Assembly: GCA_002633005.1 (NCBI GenBank)
Contig: NMRA01000073.1
Coordinates: 250,001-294,364, forward strand
Direction: 5' to 3'
Origin: Phoronis australis
Taxonomy: Eukaryota; Phoronida; Phoronidae
Length of the DNA: 44,364 bases
Shown here: one piece after another, positions 23,001 through 29,587 of the stretch
Layout of the letters: each line of letters starts with the position of its first letter
Numbering within the stretch: position 1 is the first letter of the stretch
The notes under the pieces: generated by a model
Seen by the model: the letters and a program-made list of their open reading frames with translations, nothing else
Told to the model about the DNA's origin: nothing
Databases searched by the model: none
Translations under genes and position numbers: made by a program

Positions 23001-26000
23001 AGAGTTTTTGGAATCTGGAGTAAAAAAGCATTCAGATGATGGTGTCCTTTCTTGCATCGGGGTAGTCGTGAATTTGTAATTTTAGGTAAAAATGGCCAAA
23101 ATTGCACTTTCTTGGTCATTTTTGGCATCTCGGTTTTTCACGGTGGATGTAGCTAGGTAAAAAGACATGTCTTTGTTGAATTTCTCCATTCTTGAGAAAC
23201 CCCATAGAGTGTAAGTTCTGTCAGTTATGATTTTTTCAGGTGTCAGTGACAGCTGTGCAAACAAGGCCGGGTTTTGATTGACCCAAGCCAGTAGGTCAAA
23301 ATCAGTCACTGGTACTGTGGTCTTAGTCCTATAGTCTAAAAATACTTTTGAGGAGGTAACATATGAAGGGCACCCAATTTTTATCACGACCCCATTCAAT
23401 ACATAAAGGAACATTCCTCAACTATAGGTGAGCTTTTTGTTTTTTTAACAAAGCTTACTTTTCAACATTAAATATGCTATTCAATTCTTTTAGCATATCT
23501 GATTGACTCATTTTAAGGACCCGAGCCAGTTGTGTCGTGGAGAAGCAAACGTTTGCTTAAGGGAAAATTTACCGTATTCAGTAAGAACCGGAGATTGCCA
23601 ATCCTCTTATAAGCAAACGTAATAAAAAAATAAGCTTTTCTAATACAGGGATTGACAATCTCCAGTTTTTACTATTTTACTAAATAAGGTATGATATAAG
23701 TGTAGAGTATGGGATACCATTTCAAATAATTTGGCTGGAGCACATAATGTTTTAAGGCTAATTTACTTTCCTCCGATCCGCACAAGAAATATCCCATAAG
23801 ATCGATGTTTAGTTTGTAAAACCTCATTTGGTATAGTATCGGCACACTAATTCGTTCGTTTGCGTCCTTCCGTTACACGGCATCCAGACTGTAATGCCTG
23901 TTTTAGTTATCAATTTCAATTACGGTACCTAGATACATTGCATACCGTGAACGCTGGCTCAGATAGGTCTGGATATGACTGTGCATCTTTCAGCTTGTAG
24001 ATTGTGTCAGACAAGACGGCGCATCCCTCAGCTTGTAGGTCGTGTGTCTCACCAAAAGAATCTCGAGCTTTCAAGAATGTGGGCTTATGGAAACTTTGTA
24101 CAATTGTGCCAAAATATGCTAAATGCGTTTACGGATTATTAAAACTAAAATTTGACCTAAAATATCGCAAACGCCTACCGTCGGGAATTGTGCCTGACCC
24201 AGGGTTTGGAATTGTAAATGATTTGTACTACTTTTTGATGATTTACTCAATGCGATGATGAATTGAAATTTTTGTACTGTTGAGTCAGGACATAGTTTGC
24301 GGCGTCCGATTCCGATCTGACCCTTGGGGATAAGGGAAGTCCAGTCTGATTATTGGAGATAACAGGAGTCTAGTCTAACCCCTGGGTATTACGAGAACCT
24401 AGTTTGACCTTTGGGGATAACGGGAGTCCAGTAAGTGCCTTGTGGATAAGCGCCCCCAACTTAAAAAGGTAGAAGGACTTGTGCAATAAAATTATCGTGT
24501 GCTCACCAGATTTCATTGGCTCGTTTGAAATGTGAAAATTTACCGATATTCATCAGTGGGATCTCCTCGCTAATATCTCTGTAATCGGATGCCTATCCGA
24601 CTCTGAACATTGAAGTTGTTGTAATTGGGGGGAAGGGATAGTTTCAAAATAACCATCGCACATTTTTTACTGGATCAAGCTTTATGTGAAATAGCCACCC
24701 AAATATTTTCAACGCCAGTCTTAGCATTTCGTACCACACTCAGCTAATTTGATAGCTAGGATATAAGCTGTGATACATTAATACTAACGTCCCTTCTAGG
24801 GTGAGTTGAAAAACTCATCACATGCTACAGAAGCCGGACTTCATCATTCAGCGTAAAGGTCCTTCATAGTTCATGATGGAAGGGTTTACTTATTTTACAT
24901 GCTCACAAAGTGAACTTTCTGTCACGATCACTTTTATTAATAATAAGTGAAACTGATATATACCTTGTTATGAATCCACAGATTTTCATTGCTGTCTTCA
25001 GGAACTACTAAATCTCCGCGGAGAAACTTGCAATGTTTTTGCGCCTCCAGCGATGTTCGACGCTCGGGCACGAACGTGTATTCAGCAGCTCCGTACTTGA
25101 ACGATCCCATGTAGTTAACTGCAGATTGCCAGGTTGGATTAACAAAAAAACGAAAGTAAGTCATATTCAGTTTTGTGAACATTTTGTTTCAAAAAAACAA
25201 TGTGTGAAACCTTTCATTAACGCACGGATCGTTTCACTTAGGAACCAACAAAACATTAATCTTCGTAGCCAATTTTTTGTCTTTTGTGTCCGGGATCCAA
25301 AGTTATCAAACATTACTCCATACGCGACTGGATAATTGATCCATTGCGGGGCACCCTTCACGCAATTTTGTTGAATTTTCCAATCGCGTTTGGAGTAAAT
25401 TTGTGTGCTCTCGGTAATAGAGCTATCTTTCGTGCACGTTGTACGTTTCCTCACAATTGTGTTATTACTCCAGAAATCTAAAAAACTGTTGAACAAAATT
25501 AAAGTACTTGACATCATGACAATCATGAAACTCAGTACTCTCTATAAAACATATAGTTCATTAATTGCGTTATGTTTGCGCTCGACTTTTACCTGCCCAC
25601 TATTTTTTATTACACCTGAACTGGGGGTAAAATATTTTTACTCGAAATTGACCTTGAATATACATTTGGTACTGTTCTCCTTTAACACATGCCTAAGATT
25701 GTTTTCTATTATTCTGAGCTTGACTATATCATTTATTACGCAAATTATTGTGAAATCCAAATTCGCTCTTGATGACCCGTAAAATTGAGCAAAAATTGTA
25801 AATTTCAAGAAATCTTGAGGTATAGAGTCCAGACTCGAACTTGTAGCTTTATTGCATCAAGTGCGAAATGGGTAAGACACACAGAATTATCAATTTCATT
25901 GAGTTCATACCAAAGTAATAAGGAAAATGTAAGTAATTGCAAGTTATATTTCGAGTAAAAGGAATTGATCCCGGTCCCTGACCTCAAACATAAGAACAAC

Positions 26001-27200
26001 TTACATAGGCAAGGTGACAAGCGTTGGTTCGATGTTTTACACATTAATTCTCCGTTGATACTATGACAGGCATGCCGTGTCTTTTGCTCGAACGTAAAAG
26101 GAAAACTACATGTTTCTCCATCCACAGTAACTGTAACGTAAAAGGGTTTGTACATACACAGGAGTTAATAATATTGCTTTTGTTTCTCTTCAATGACAAG
26201 GCGTTTGCCACCTTGGTATTCTGAAATCCAGAAAGCAACTTCAACTAGTATCCGGTACTGTGGCGCTTAATGCTTCATGCGGTATATAGAAATAAAACAT
26301 TTTTGTTTCTGTAGTCGTTGCCCAGCGTATTTATGATGTTTTGAAAAATCACCTCTCCAAGCAAATTCTAGTAAATGAATCTTTTGCCAATCTGATAAGA
26401 TGTGCACTGTTTGTGCTCGTCTTTAGTTTTATATTGAACTTCCACGCGGCAGCTCAACATGTCAAGGTTACATACTTATTGTAACCTGCAAAGATTCATT
26501 GATTTCTGATTTACATGTTTATGCATCTACAGAAATGCAATGGTTCATAGACGATTCATAAACAATTATAATCCAATCTTGTAAGAACTTGGTAGTTCAA
26601 TGAATTTTGATATAGGTTGAACTTCAGGAAAATCATTTTATCTCGACCATAACCACGAAAGCAAACTCCACTAAATGAATCTTTTGCCAATCTGGAAAAT
26701 ATCATGTTTATAATGATATAGCATTGAATTTTAACGTACTGGATTTATGAAATTTGGACAATGCTGTTGCACGTTCACCCCAAATGGCAAGACTAGATTT
26801 CACCTATGACGACAAAAAGGAGAGTAGGGGTGCGCAGCGAAAATTAGGCACGGCAAGGAAGAGGTACAAGTGTATTGGTGGCTGGAAGAAATCGGAGATT
26901 TGAGACGACCGGGAACAAAAGTGAAAAAGTTTGACGAAGTGAAAGAACAGAGATTGACTAAGTCTAATTATAGTTTATGCCTGATCTTTAACTCTTACAT
27001 TCCTACTTTAAACCAAGAGATAGGCGTTGGAACGAAAATAAGCCTACTAAGGCTACACTGAAACACTTTTGTTTCGATGTAAATTCAGGTGTTGGTATAA
27101 TCATTGCTACCACTCCAATCTTCATTTTCATCTTACCTACTTCTCCTTTAACGCACGAAAAGATCAGTAGCACTGTCAAGTCTTGTAACAAGAAGCGCAT
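1839..27200 (-). CDS. Multi-domain lectin gene: signal peptide-FN2-CTLD-CTLD-CCP-CCP-CCP-FTP-FTP (3' end outside window)
   Basis: This is a gene model of 14 exons read by hand on the minus strand: 27200-27137, 26130-26005, 25477-25355, 25118-24964, 21237-21123, 20620-20492, 19487-19286, 17795-17506, 9046-8867, 8236-8069, 6099-5932, 4735-4544, 3777-3547 and 2015-1839. Each exon has AG before it and GT after it, most donors are GTAAG or GTGAG, and the phases join without a frameshift, giving 2320 nt or about 773 residues. Approximate residues: signal peptide 1-20, FN2 22-63, linker 64-104, CTLD1 105-238, CTLD2 238-402, CCP1 402-461, CCP2 462-517, CCP3 518-573, FTP1 574-715, FTP2 from 715. The product should be secreted or exposed at the cell surface and bind glycans or proteins; this is inferred from family knowledge. 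No stop codon or membrane segment is seen, so the carboxyl end is missing. The third exon's downstream border is the least certain. One gene rather than two is inferred from phase continuity across the 8.5-kb intron between CTLD2 and CCP1. Confidence 0.82.
2016..2970. other. Intron/spacer without recognised feature
   Basis: This AT-rich intron sequence lies between FTP exons 13 and 14. I see no coding exon, RNA gene or clear repeat before the palindromic element at 2971. Confidence 0.4.
2971..3203. mobile_element. Palindromic MITE-like element
   Basis: The two ends are inverted copies of each other for roughly 83 bases, starting AACAGCTTATTATTT on each side, then a GACTTATTCTTATTAA stretch and a TTTTGGGCCT stretch. 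Inside lies a perfect 34-bp palindrome (3045-3078) built on CCCCCTATAT/ATATAGGGGG. No coding capacity. A related but eroded copy starts near 36026. No certain target-site duplication is visible. Confidence 0.75.
3547..3777 (-). CDS. Exon 13: second half of FTP domain 1
   Basis: The acceptor gtctcttttag has a strong pyrimidine tract and is followed by 231 nt with the donor GTAACT, phase 1 both sides. The peptide has the NYLSITLLN strand and the family's closing signature LSLCEVQVYG, with further cysteines at SSQCGL and LKCNRT. The RxD motif that carries two of the fucose-binding residues in eel fucolectin is not apparent, so fucose binding is doubtful. Confidence 0.86.
4544..4735 (-). CDS. Exon 12: first half of FTP (fucolectin-like) domain 1
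   Basis: The acceptor attgtttag is followed by 192 nt with the donor GTAAGT, phase 1 both sides. The peptide follows the pattern of the fucolectin/tachylectin-4/pentraxin-1 (F5/8C-like) family: HQSSTQTD, then QFAIDGSFSTCATT, then EEVNPWWRLQF, then a VSLVNF strand. The NPWWR motif and the preceding cysteine are the most diagnostic parts. Fucolectins bind fucose through a conserved histidine and two arginines; only the start of that set can be judged here. Confidence 0.88.
4736..5931. other. Intron between CCP3 and FTP1, no feature seen
   Basis: About 1.2 kb of AT-rich sequence between exons 11 and 12. Short open frames here show no domain signature and have no splice-site support. Confidence 0.4.
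5932..6099 (-). CDS. Exon 11: CCP (sushi) module 3
   Basis: A single-exon CCP module, phase 1 both sides, 168 nt, acceptor cacttacag and donor GTGAGT. Cysteines in VDCGPY, YRCSDT, ITCMEDG and PDCH, with the tryptophan in GTWSETP. Two potential N-glycosylation sites (NETT, NIT) are visible. The exit phase matches the FTP exon at 4735. Confidence 0.93.
6100..7787. other. Intron between CCP2 and CCP3, no gene seen
   Basis: AT-rich intron containing one unresolved base at 7460. A minus-strand frame at about 7653-7339 is interrupted by that base and has no recognised domain. A GAAGGTCA-like stretch near 6590-6640 (repeated aaggtcaa) is low complexity. Confidence 0.4.
7788..7905. repeat. Dispersed repeat, copy 2
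   Basis: This is the second copy of the element at 150-290, same orientation. It abuts the inverted-repeat element at about 7915-8059, and a related gtgggt-rich tail follows both copies. Confidence 0.6.
7915..8059. mobile_element. Short inverted-repeat element (CAGTGGCGGAT family), copy 1
   Basis: About 145 bases with a GGCTGATCCAGA start and an inverted end AATCCGCCACTG. Internal words GCAGAGTATTnGCCA and CATTCGCACCCC are shared with copies at 38991-39127 and, inverted, at 42340-42505. Its right end lies 4-5 bases from the splice donor of CCP exon 10. It behaves like a small non-autonomous DNA transposon; no coding sequence. Confidence 0.65.
8069..8236 (-). CDS. Exon 10: CCP (sushi) module 2, with an extra cysteine
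   Basis: A single-exon CCP module, phase 1 both sides, 168 nt, acceptor tatttacag and donor GTAAGA. Cysteines occur in EACDYP, MSCLCKKGF, ITCHEN and PKCQ, with the tryptophan in ATWSSVP. The MSCLC segment gives five cysteines instead of four, leaving one unpaired. A short inverted-repeat transposon begins only a few bases into the downstream intron. Confidence 0.93.
8867..9046 (-). CDS. Exon 9: CCP (sushi) module 1
   Basis: This is a single-exon CCP module, phase 1 in and phase 1 out, 180 nt, with the consensus donor GTAAGT. It has four cysteines (VHCAPPNI, IKCNNN, AYCQLNG, PTCY) and the invariant tryptophan in GKWTTLP. CCP modules are protein-binding beads found in complement regulators and selectins. 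If spliced from exon 8, the lectin domain runs directly into this module with no spacer, as in selectin-like layouts. Confidence 0.93.
9047..10085. other. Intron sequence without recognised feature
   Basis: Start of the 8.5-kb intron between CTLD2 and CCP1. I see no exon or repeat in this part before the THAP transposon relic. Confidence 0.35.
10350..10676 (+). pseudogene. THAP-domain DNA-binding protein fragment (frameshifted)
   Basis: The frame opens with ATG and MPHGCFAPGCTHY, giving the first cysteine pair of a C2CH THAP zinc finger. The middle (TLGMPLHCFPKDN, then RRTWPVRVK) is in a second frame, and the last zinc ligands (VCGKHF, that is C-x2-H) followed by DYERDMYAEL are in a third. 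All the pieces of a THAP domain are therefore present in the right order over about 85 residues, but at least two frameshifts and a stop separate them. THAP domains bind DNA and are common in transposases. This copy cannot encode a working protein as it stands. Confidence 0.75.
10905..11055 (+). pseudogene. Transposon protein fragment with CHVCG motif
   Basis: Downstream of the THAP part, and after a stop near 10917, a plus-strand frame reads FDKFIVDLTKVLELL then RRCHVCGEGVTRLDV and ends at a stop near 11055. The CxxC arrangement and its place between the same inverted ends suggest it belongs to the same transposon protein. I do not recognise the family of this segment. Confidence 0.45.
11551..13560. 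other. Intron sequence, no gene recognised
   Basis: Continuation of the large intron. A minus-strand frame at 13007-12777 contains a VWWDI word and spaced hydrophobic strands faintly like an FTP half-domain, but there is no good acceptor or donor around it. Otherwise I see only AT-rich sequence. Confidence 0.35.
13577..13647. repeat. (CCGT)n microsatellite
   Basis: About 18 uninterrupted copies of the 4-base unit CCGT, followed by a short GGCGTCCGTCC degenerate tail. The open frames with RPSV or DGRT repeats across it on both strands are products of this microsatellite. Confidence 0.97.
13680..14588. repeat. CTAGTGGC satellite: two 450-bp triplet units
   Basis: Monomers of about 140-165 bases, each centred on CTAGTGGC followed by a T-rich run, a TATCT..AAA box and, in the best-kept monomers, an ATGAAATTT-like box. 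The CTAGTGG cores lie at 13786, 13931, 14096, 14237, 14381 and 14532. Monomers four positions apart are more alike (GTGTGCCCnCTAGTGGCAA at both 13786 and 14237, 451 bases apart; ACCTAGTGGCCATTTTTACT at 13931 and 14381). This gives a higher-order A-B-C triplet repeated twice. Confidence 0.88.
14589..15135. mobile_element. Insertion within the satellite, possible solo LTR
   Basis: About 550 bases unrelated to the satellite interrupt it inside the AAACCnTTCACAGGAT box. The inserted piece starts TGTTAGTTCAC and ends near GTGTCGTCA, so it has TG...CA borders; a CAGTAAACG stretch lies near its end. These are weak LTR-like traits. The flanks share only a short CAG, so a target-site duplication is not proven. 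No coding sequence inside. Confidence 0.4.
15136..15780. repeat. CTAGTGGC satellite, degenerate continuation
   Basis: The satellite resumes after the insertion with monomers centred near 15231 (CTTGTGGC), 15368, 15508, 15650 and 15765. The same A (GTGCCCnCT), B (CCATCTAGTGGCC) and C (GCGCCTCCTAGTGG) classes recur in order, with more substitutions and deletions than in the first block. Confidence 0.85.
15781..16577. other. Intron sequence without recognised feature
   Basis: Between the satellite and the tRNA-like sequence. I see no exon with domain content or splice support. Confidence 0.35.
16578..16648 (+). repeat. tRNA-like sequence (SINE head or tRNA pseudogene)
   Basis: An A-box-like TAGTGGTGTAGTGGTA and a perfect B-box GGTTCGAATCC stand at tRNA spacing. 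The acceptor arms (AGCCGCT and CTCGGTT) pair only in part, and the T-stem has two mismatches around the TTCGAAT loop. A functional tRNA is therefore unlikely; a tRNA-derived SINE head or a decayed tRNA fits better. A 22-bp perfect palindrome follows at 16659-16680. Confidence 0.65.
16659..16680. repeat. 22-bp perfect palindrome
   Basis: The sequence reads the same on both strands, with GTTATCTCACT meeting its inverse at a central CTAG. It lies 10 bases after the tRNA-like sequence and could belong to the same element. Confidence 0.9.
16681..17505. other. Intron sequence without recognised feature
   Basis: Downstream side of the CTLD2 exon 8. No exon, RNA gene or repeat recognised. Confidence 0.35.
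17506..17795 (-). CDS. Exon 8: second half of C-type lectin domain 2
   Basis: The acceptor cgttgttgcag is followed by 290 nt, phase 2 in and phase 1 out at the donor GTAAGC. It carries the fold's core motif FYQWIGTRGY, a VWHDGIP strand and the last three cysteines (ADMCVML, STECSPK, YVCEV). With exon 7 this makes six cysteines, the complete long form. The segment between the second strand and cysteine 2 is longer than usual and has no EPN or QPD triplet. The final GTACAG leaves phase 1, the same phase as the acceptor of the first CCP exon at 9046. Confidence 0.92.
17796..19253. other. Intron between CTLD2 exons, GAT/GGT-rich start
   Basis: The part at 17835-18010 is rich in GATG, GACGG and TGGTGGT-like triplets, which opens long frames on both strands without any domain content. 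The remainder is AT-rich with nothing recognised. Confidence 0.4.
19254..19303 (-). repeat. Tandem 26-bp duplication carrying a splice donor
   Basis: On the minus strand the stretch GCCAGCCTTGTCAGGTGAGC occurs twice, 26 bases apart. The first copy is the end of exon 7 and its donor; the second is a complete duplicate in the intron. The duplicated unit contains both exon end and donor. Confidence 0.9.
19286..19487 (-). CDS. Exon 7: first half of C-type lectin domain 2
   Basis: The acceptor attgttttag is followed by 202 nt, phase 1 in and phase 2 out at GTGAGC. The peptide opens with the extra cysteine pair of a long-form C-type lectin domain (PESCPDAL and LTSCYYTS), then SYKLCSQRVHEEAHEVF for helix 1 and cysteine 1. 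The 3' end of the exon with its donor has been duplicated in tandem 26 bases downstream (see findings). Use of the distal copy would read a TGA stop immediately after the first donor. Confidence 0.9.
20492..20620 (-). CDS. Exon 6: end of C-type lectin domain 1
   Basis: The acceptor tcttccag is followed by 129 nt with the donor GTACTT, phase 1 on both sides. The peptide has the last three conserved cysteines of the fold: TSCKMM, GGCDY and PFVCK, with a tryptophan in DGSWTQ at the place of the usual W before cysteine 3. Together with cysteine 1 in exon 4 this gives the four invariant C-type lectin cysteines. The WND calcium motif is replaced by SWTQGG, so canonical calcium-dependent sugar binding is unlikely. 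Confidence 0.9.
21123..21237 (-). CDS. Exon 5: middle of C-type lectin domain 1 (WIG motif)
   Basis: Phase 0 in, matching exon 4, and phase 1 out at the donor GTAATT. The peptide contains the C-type lectin core motif GVWIGIGD followed by the long-loop strand RMDGTPITYK. In sugar-binding members the stretch after DGxP-x-Y leads to W and then EPN or QPD. Here it runs into exon 6 as YKDPVIESS, without a proline triplet of that kind. The earlier candidate donor at ATTAC|GTATAAAG does not give the right phase; GTAATT does. Confidence 0.88.
21957..21992 (-). other. Candidate 36-nt cassette exon in the CTLD1 intron
   Basis: Within the phase-0 intron between exons 4 and 5, the acceptor aatgtgcag is followed by 36 open bases ending GACCAG with the donor GTAATA. 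It would add 12 residues (LRPCPVSCIIDQ, two cysteines) without shifting the frame. The match of length and phase could be chance. Confidence 0.25.
22526..23414 (-). other. Unclassified minus-strand reading frames inside the CTLD1 intron
   Basis: A 110-codon frame at 23414-23082 has protein-like composition (for example DFDLLAWVNQNPALFAQL) and is followed by shorter frames at 22991-22803 and 22711-22526. I do not recognise a family. The broken series of frames on one strand resembles a decayed mobile element more than host exons. Confidence 0.3.
23580..23690. repeat. Imperfect inverted repeat
   Basis: AGTAAGAACCGGAGATTG on the left faces an inverted AGTAAAAACTGGAGATTG on the right, about 100 bases overall. 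A small GCAAACGTTTGC palindrome lies just to the left. Possibly a minute MITE. Confidence 0.6.
24318..24433. repeat. 29-bp minisatellite, four copies
   Basis: Four diverged tandem copies of a unit resembling TGACCCTTGGGGATAACGGG followed by AGTCCAGTC, lying in the intron between exons 4 and 5. Confidence 0.8.
24964..25118 (-). CDS. Exon 4: first part of C-type lectin domain 1
   Basis: The acceptor aatctgcag is followed by 155 nt ending AACAAG with the donor GTATAT, phase 1 in and phase 0 out. The peptide has the start of a C-type lectin fold: a YTFVPE strand, then helix 1 with SLEAQKHCKFL, then RGDLVVPEDSNENLWI, which matches the family pattern of helix, cysteine 1, then a GG-LA or GDLV turn leading to FI or WI. 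There is no preceding cysteine pair, so this is a short-form domain. Confidence 0.88.
25355..25477 (-). CDS. Exon 3: unclassified cysteine-containing linker
   Basis: The acceptor cagttttttag is followed by an open frame whose phase matches the FN2 exon. It encodes about 41 residues, with a cysteine pair spaced about 25 residues apart (RTTCTKD and QQNCVKG). I do not recognise a domain. The donor proposed here (AAGG then GTGCCC) is weak. The frame stays open further, and a second phase-compatible donor (GTGAAA) occurs at 25237-25232, which would lengthen the exon to 240 nt (25238-25477). The exon is supported by its acceptor, its phase and its place between FN2 and CTLD1, but its downstream border is uncertain. 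Confidence 0.5.
25478..26004. other. Intron between FN2 and the linker exon
   Basis: AT-rich with no additional exon recognised. Confidence 0.35.
26005..26130 (-). CDS. Exon 2: fibronectin type II (FN2) module
   Basis: The acceptor ttacgttacag is followed by 42 codons' worth of sequence, and the donor is a consensus GTAAGT; phase 1 in, phase 1 out. The peptide carries the FN2 signature GETCSFPF, then cysteines at HAC, LMC and SPC, giving the four cysteines of the family. The usual WC before the third strand is MC here, and the tail before the last cysteine is shortened, so this is a diverged FN2. In the mannose-receptor family an FN2 module sits upstream of the C-type lectin domains and binds collagen. 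The position here is similar, but no ricin-type domain precedes it. Confidence 0.8.
26131..27136. other. First intron of the lectin gene
   Basis: AT-rich; the words ATGAATCTTTTGCCAATCTG occur at about 26374 and again at about 26677, pointing to a local duplication. No exon recognised. Confidence 0.4.
27137..27200 (-). CDS. Exon 1: start codon and signal peptide
   Basis: The start ATG lies at 27200-27198. The 21 encoded residues begin MRFLLQDLTVLLIFS and end CVKGEV, a short charged start followed by a hydrophobic core, as in a secretory signal peptide. The exon ends GTAG and is followed by the donor GTAAGATG, leaving phase 1. The next exon with a matching phase begins directly with the FN2 module, so the mature protein would start at or just before FN2. 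I see no convincing TATA box in the 130 bases upstream. An AG at about 27310 could be a 5' untranslated-exon acceptor, so the true transcription start is unknown. Confidence 0.72.
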
Positions 27201-28246
27201 GATGCCTCTGCACCTTGAAGAAGACGGAACGTTTGGCATTATCTGATAGCATGTTGACAGATAAAAGCTCAAATCCTCACGAGACAACGTGTATACATTA
27301 CAAATACATTGAATACCTGTAAAGCCCAACTAGGAAGTGTATTCTCTTTTTGTTAGTCACCTTCACTAAACTTTTGGCATTCCAAACGGTTACAATCATT
27401 GAAAATGGTTTAAATCACTATTTATCTTTATGAAACCAAAAATCCTGATGATTACAGAAGCAAATTTCAGCTGCATATGCATAAAGTAATTGCCAAGCCT
27501 TTGATGGTACTTCAACATATTTTAAAACGAAAATTGTGATCTTCATTTTCATGTACATGTAGATCGTCAAAACTTTCACAGACGTGGTTTTATATGAAAT
27601 TTCTGTACTCTGTGATCTACAAAACAGTCTAGAATTACCAGGAACCAGTCGTCCTGTGATCTCTACCACGGGTCTGGCTAACAATGGCTTCGGTTTTCTC
27701 TGATTAAATCATAATTAATTAAAATTAGTGTATACTTTTTTCTTAACCTTCATTACCAGCATACATATCAGATAGACAGGCACAAACGAACATGCACGAG
27801 ATCGAACAGCCACAAAACCTACCTTGAAAACTCAACCCAAAGTTGTATTTCCTACACGTTTACAACTTGATGCAAGAACAAAATGTTCCGCAAGTTTAAA
27901 TCAAGACCAATATAACAATAATGGTTCAAGATTAAAAGTGTTTTTGCGGATCAAACACTGATAATTGGCTGTCCATAATTTATTCAGGGAATTATCAAAC
28001 TACGGACACAACCTTTAATTGGCTGATATTGACACGGACTACTACAGTGTATTTGTTTGATTCATGGATTTTATTTTAAACAGTTGAAACGCGTCTCAAC
28101 TTTTAATGAAGTGCAATTACATAGACGATTTAGCACACCATCAACATGTAGTTTTAACGTGTTGAACTACTTTCAAAAAGGCAGTTATCTAAAAGGAACA
28201 ATTAACTCTTACCTGCACTTCACATAATTATGTGAGACTCGAAAAA
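27201..28246. other. Region upstream of the lectin gene start
   Basis: This would hold the promoter and any 5' untranslated exon. I cannot point to a TATA box or an upstream exon with confidence. A minus-strand frame at 27684-27418 has no domain. Confidence 0.35.
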
Positions 28247-28422
28247 TTGAACAGACTATTGCTACAAACTGAACAGACTATTGCTACAAATTGAACAGAC
28301 TATTGCTACAAATTTAATAGACTATTGCTACAAATTGAACAGACTATTGCTACAAATTGAACAGACTATTGCTACAAATTGAACAGACTATTGCTACAAA
28401 TTGAACAGACATTTGCTACAAG
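28247..28422. repeat. 22-bp minisatellite, eight copies
   Basis: Eight tandem copies of TTGAACAGACTATTGCTACA plus AA, nearly identical apart from changes in the second, fourth and last. There is no spacer between copies. Confidence 0.96.
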
Positions 28423-28570
28423 TTAAAGCACATTGAGAATGGGCATAGACTTACAGGGTTTGCTTTTCGTCTTCTGAAATTTGTGAATGAATTAAATGGT
28501 TGGCAATTCAAAGTTCATATTGAAGGGCTTATACTTATTAAATGGCCTACATATACACAATTTATGGCTT

Positions 28571-28572
<2 letters not shown>

Positions 28573-28620
<48 letters not shown>
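28573..28620. repeat. (AATC)n microsatellite
   Basis: Twelve uninterrupted copies of AATC. Confidence 0.97.
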
Positions 28621-28621
<1 letters not shown>

Positions 28622-29371
28622 GTTAATCAATAATCAGTTATTTTAATGACCTGTAGCAATCGCTACCCAGCCACAACTTGCGCTTATAAGTCACCAGTTC
28701 CAAAGAGAACTTATTAATCCAGCAGTAACCAACATTCTCAATCACTATGAAGTAGCAAATACCAATATTTTCTCCTGAGAAATGCATAATAAATAGAACT
28801 AATAACTAATTTACTAACAATGGTATTAGTCATCAAGAAAAGAAATTGGTTCTGAATTCCTAGCTCACCAAATGCCGGTCAGACCAACATGACCTGTGGA
28901 AATAAGCCGGTTCTGAAAACAGTGTAGAGATTGCACGAGCAAAGGAAATATATTTCATCCTCTACGAGGCAGTACAAAAATCACACAAACGCTCCTCAAC
29001 CGGAGTAAAAATCCCGAAACGACCAGATTCCACTTTCGGTGGCAATACTCCACATCTAAATTGAAAAAAGAGGGGTTTGTTTTCTCTAGAAATGCTCATT
29101 TTAACTAAACTTCTGTTTAACAATTAGTTTTAAATAATTTATAAGTTCTTAGCTTGGGGTTGCTCAAAATTTCCGCCCTCCATTCAGACTCCGAAAGATT
29201 CATCAGTTTCATTTTGGCATTTTCCAGATCACAAGCTGACCTTTAATAAAATGCTTCAATCTAAAACGTCCTCGAAAACGTCCTTTGTGTTCGTGAGGTC
29301 CCAGTAAAATACTTACTTTGTGAGACGATTATCAGACATGCAAGTAAGTCTATTCCAGAGCTGTAGTATAC
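28621..29371. other. Spacer without recognised feature
   Basis: AT-rich sequence between the microsatellite and the nested retrotransposons; no gene seen. Confidence 0.35.
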
Positions 29372-29587
29372 TCAATTTCCTTGCACTATACAAGGTATCC
29401 ACCCTATATCTCCATTCATCACGGCGATTGGAGTAAATTCGTGAACCCCAAGAAAGTATCGAATGGCCCGATTTTGGATTGAATCACATTGACGAAACCC
29501 TACCCCCAACACCAACGCGATAATCAAGTATCGGGATAACACAGGCACCATATAGTTTGGTGTATATTTTGAACCCAACATCACACA

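Noticed and set aside
28247-28422. CRISPR-like array
   Set aside because: The 22-base units are directly adjacent with no spacers, and the window is eukaryotic.
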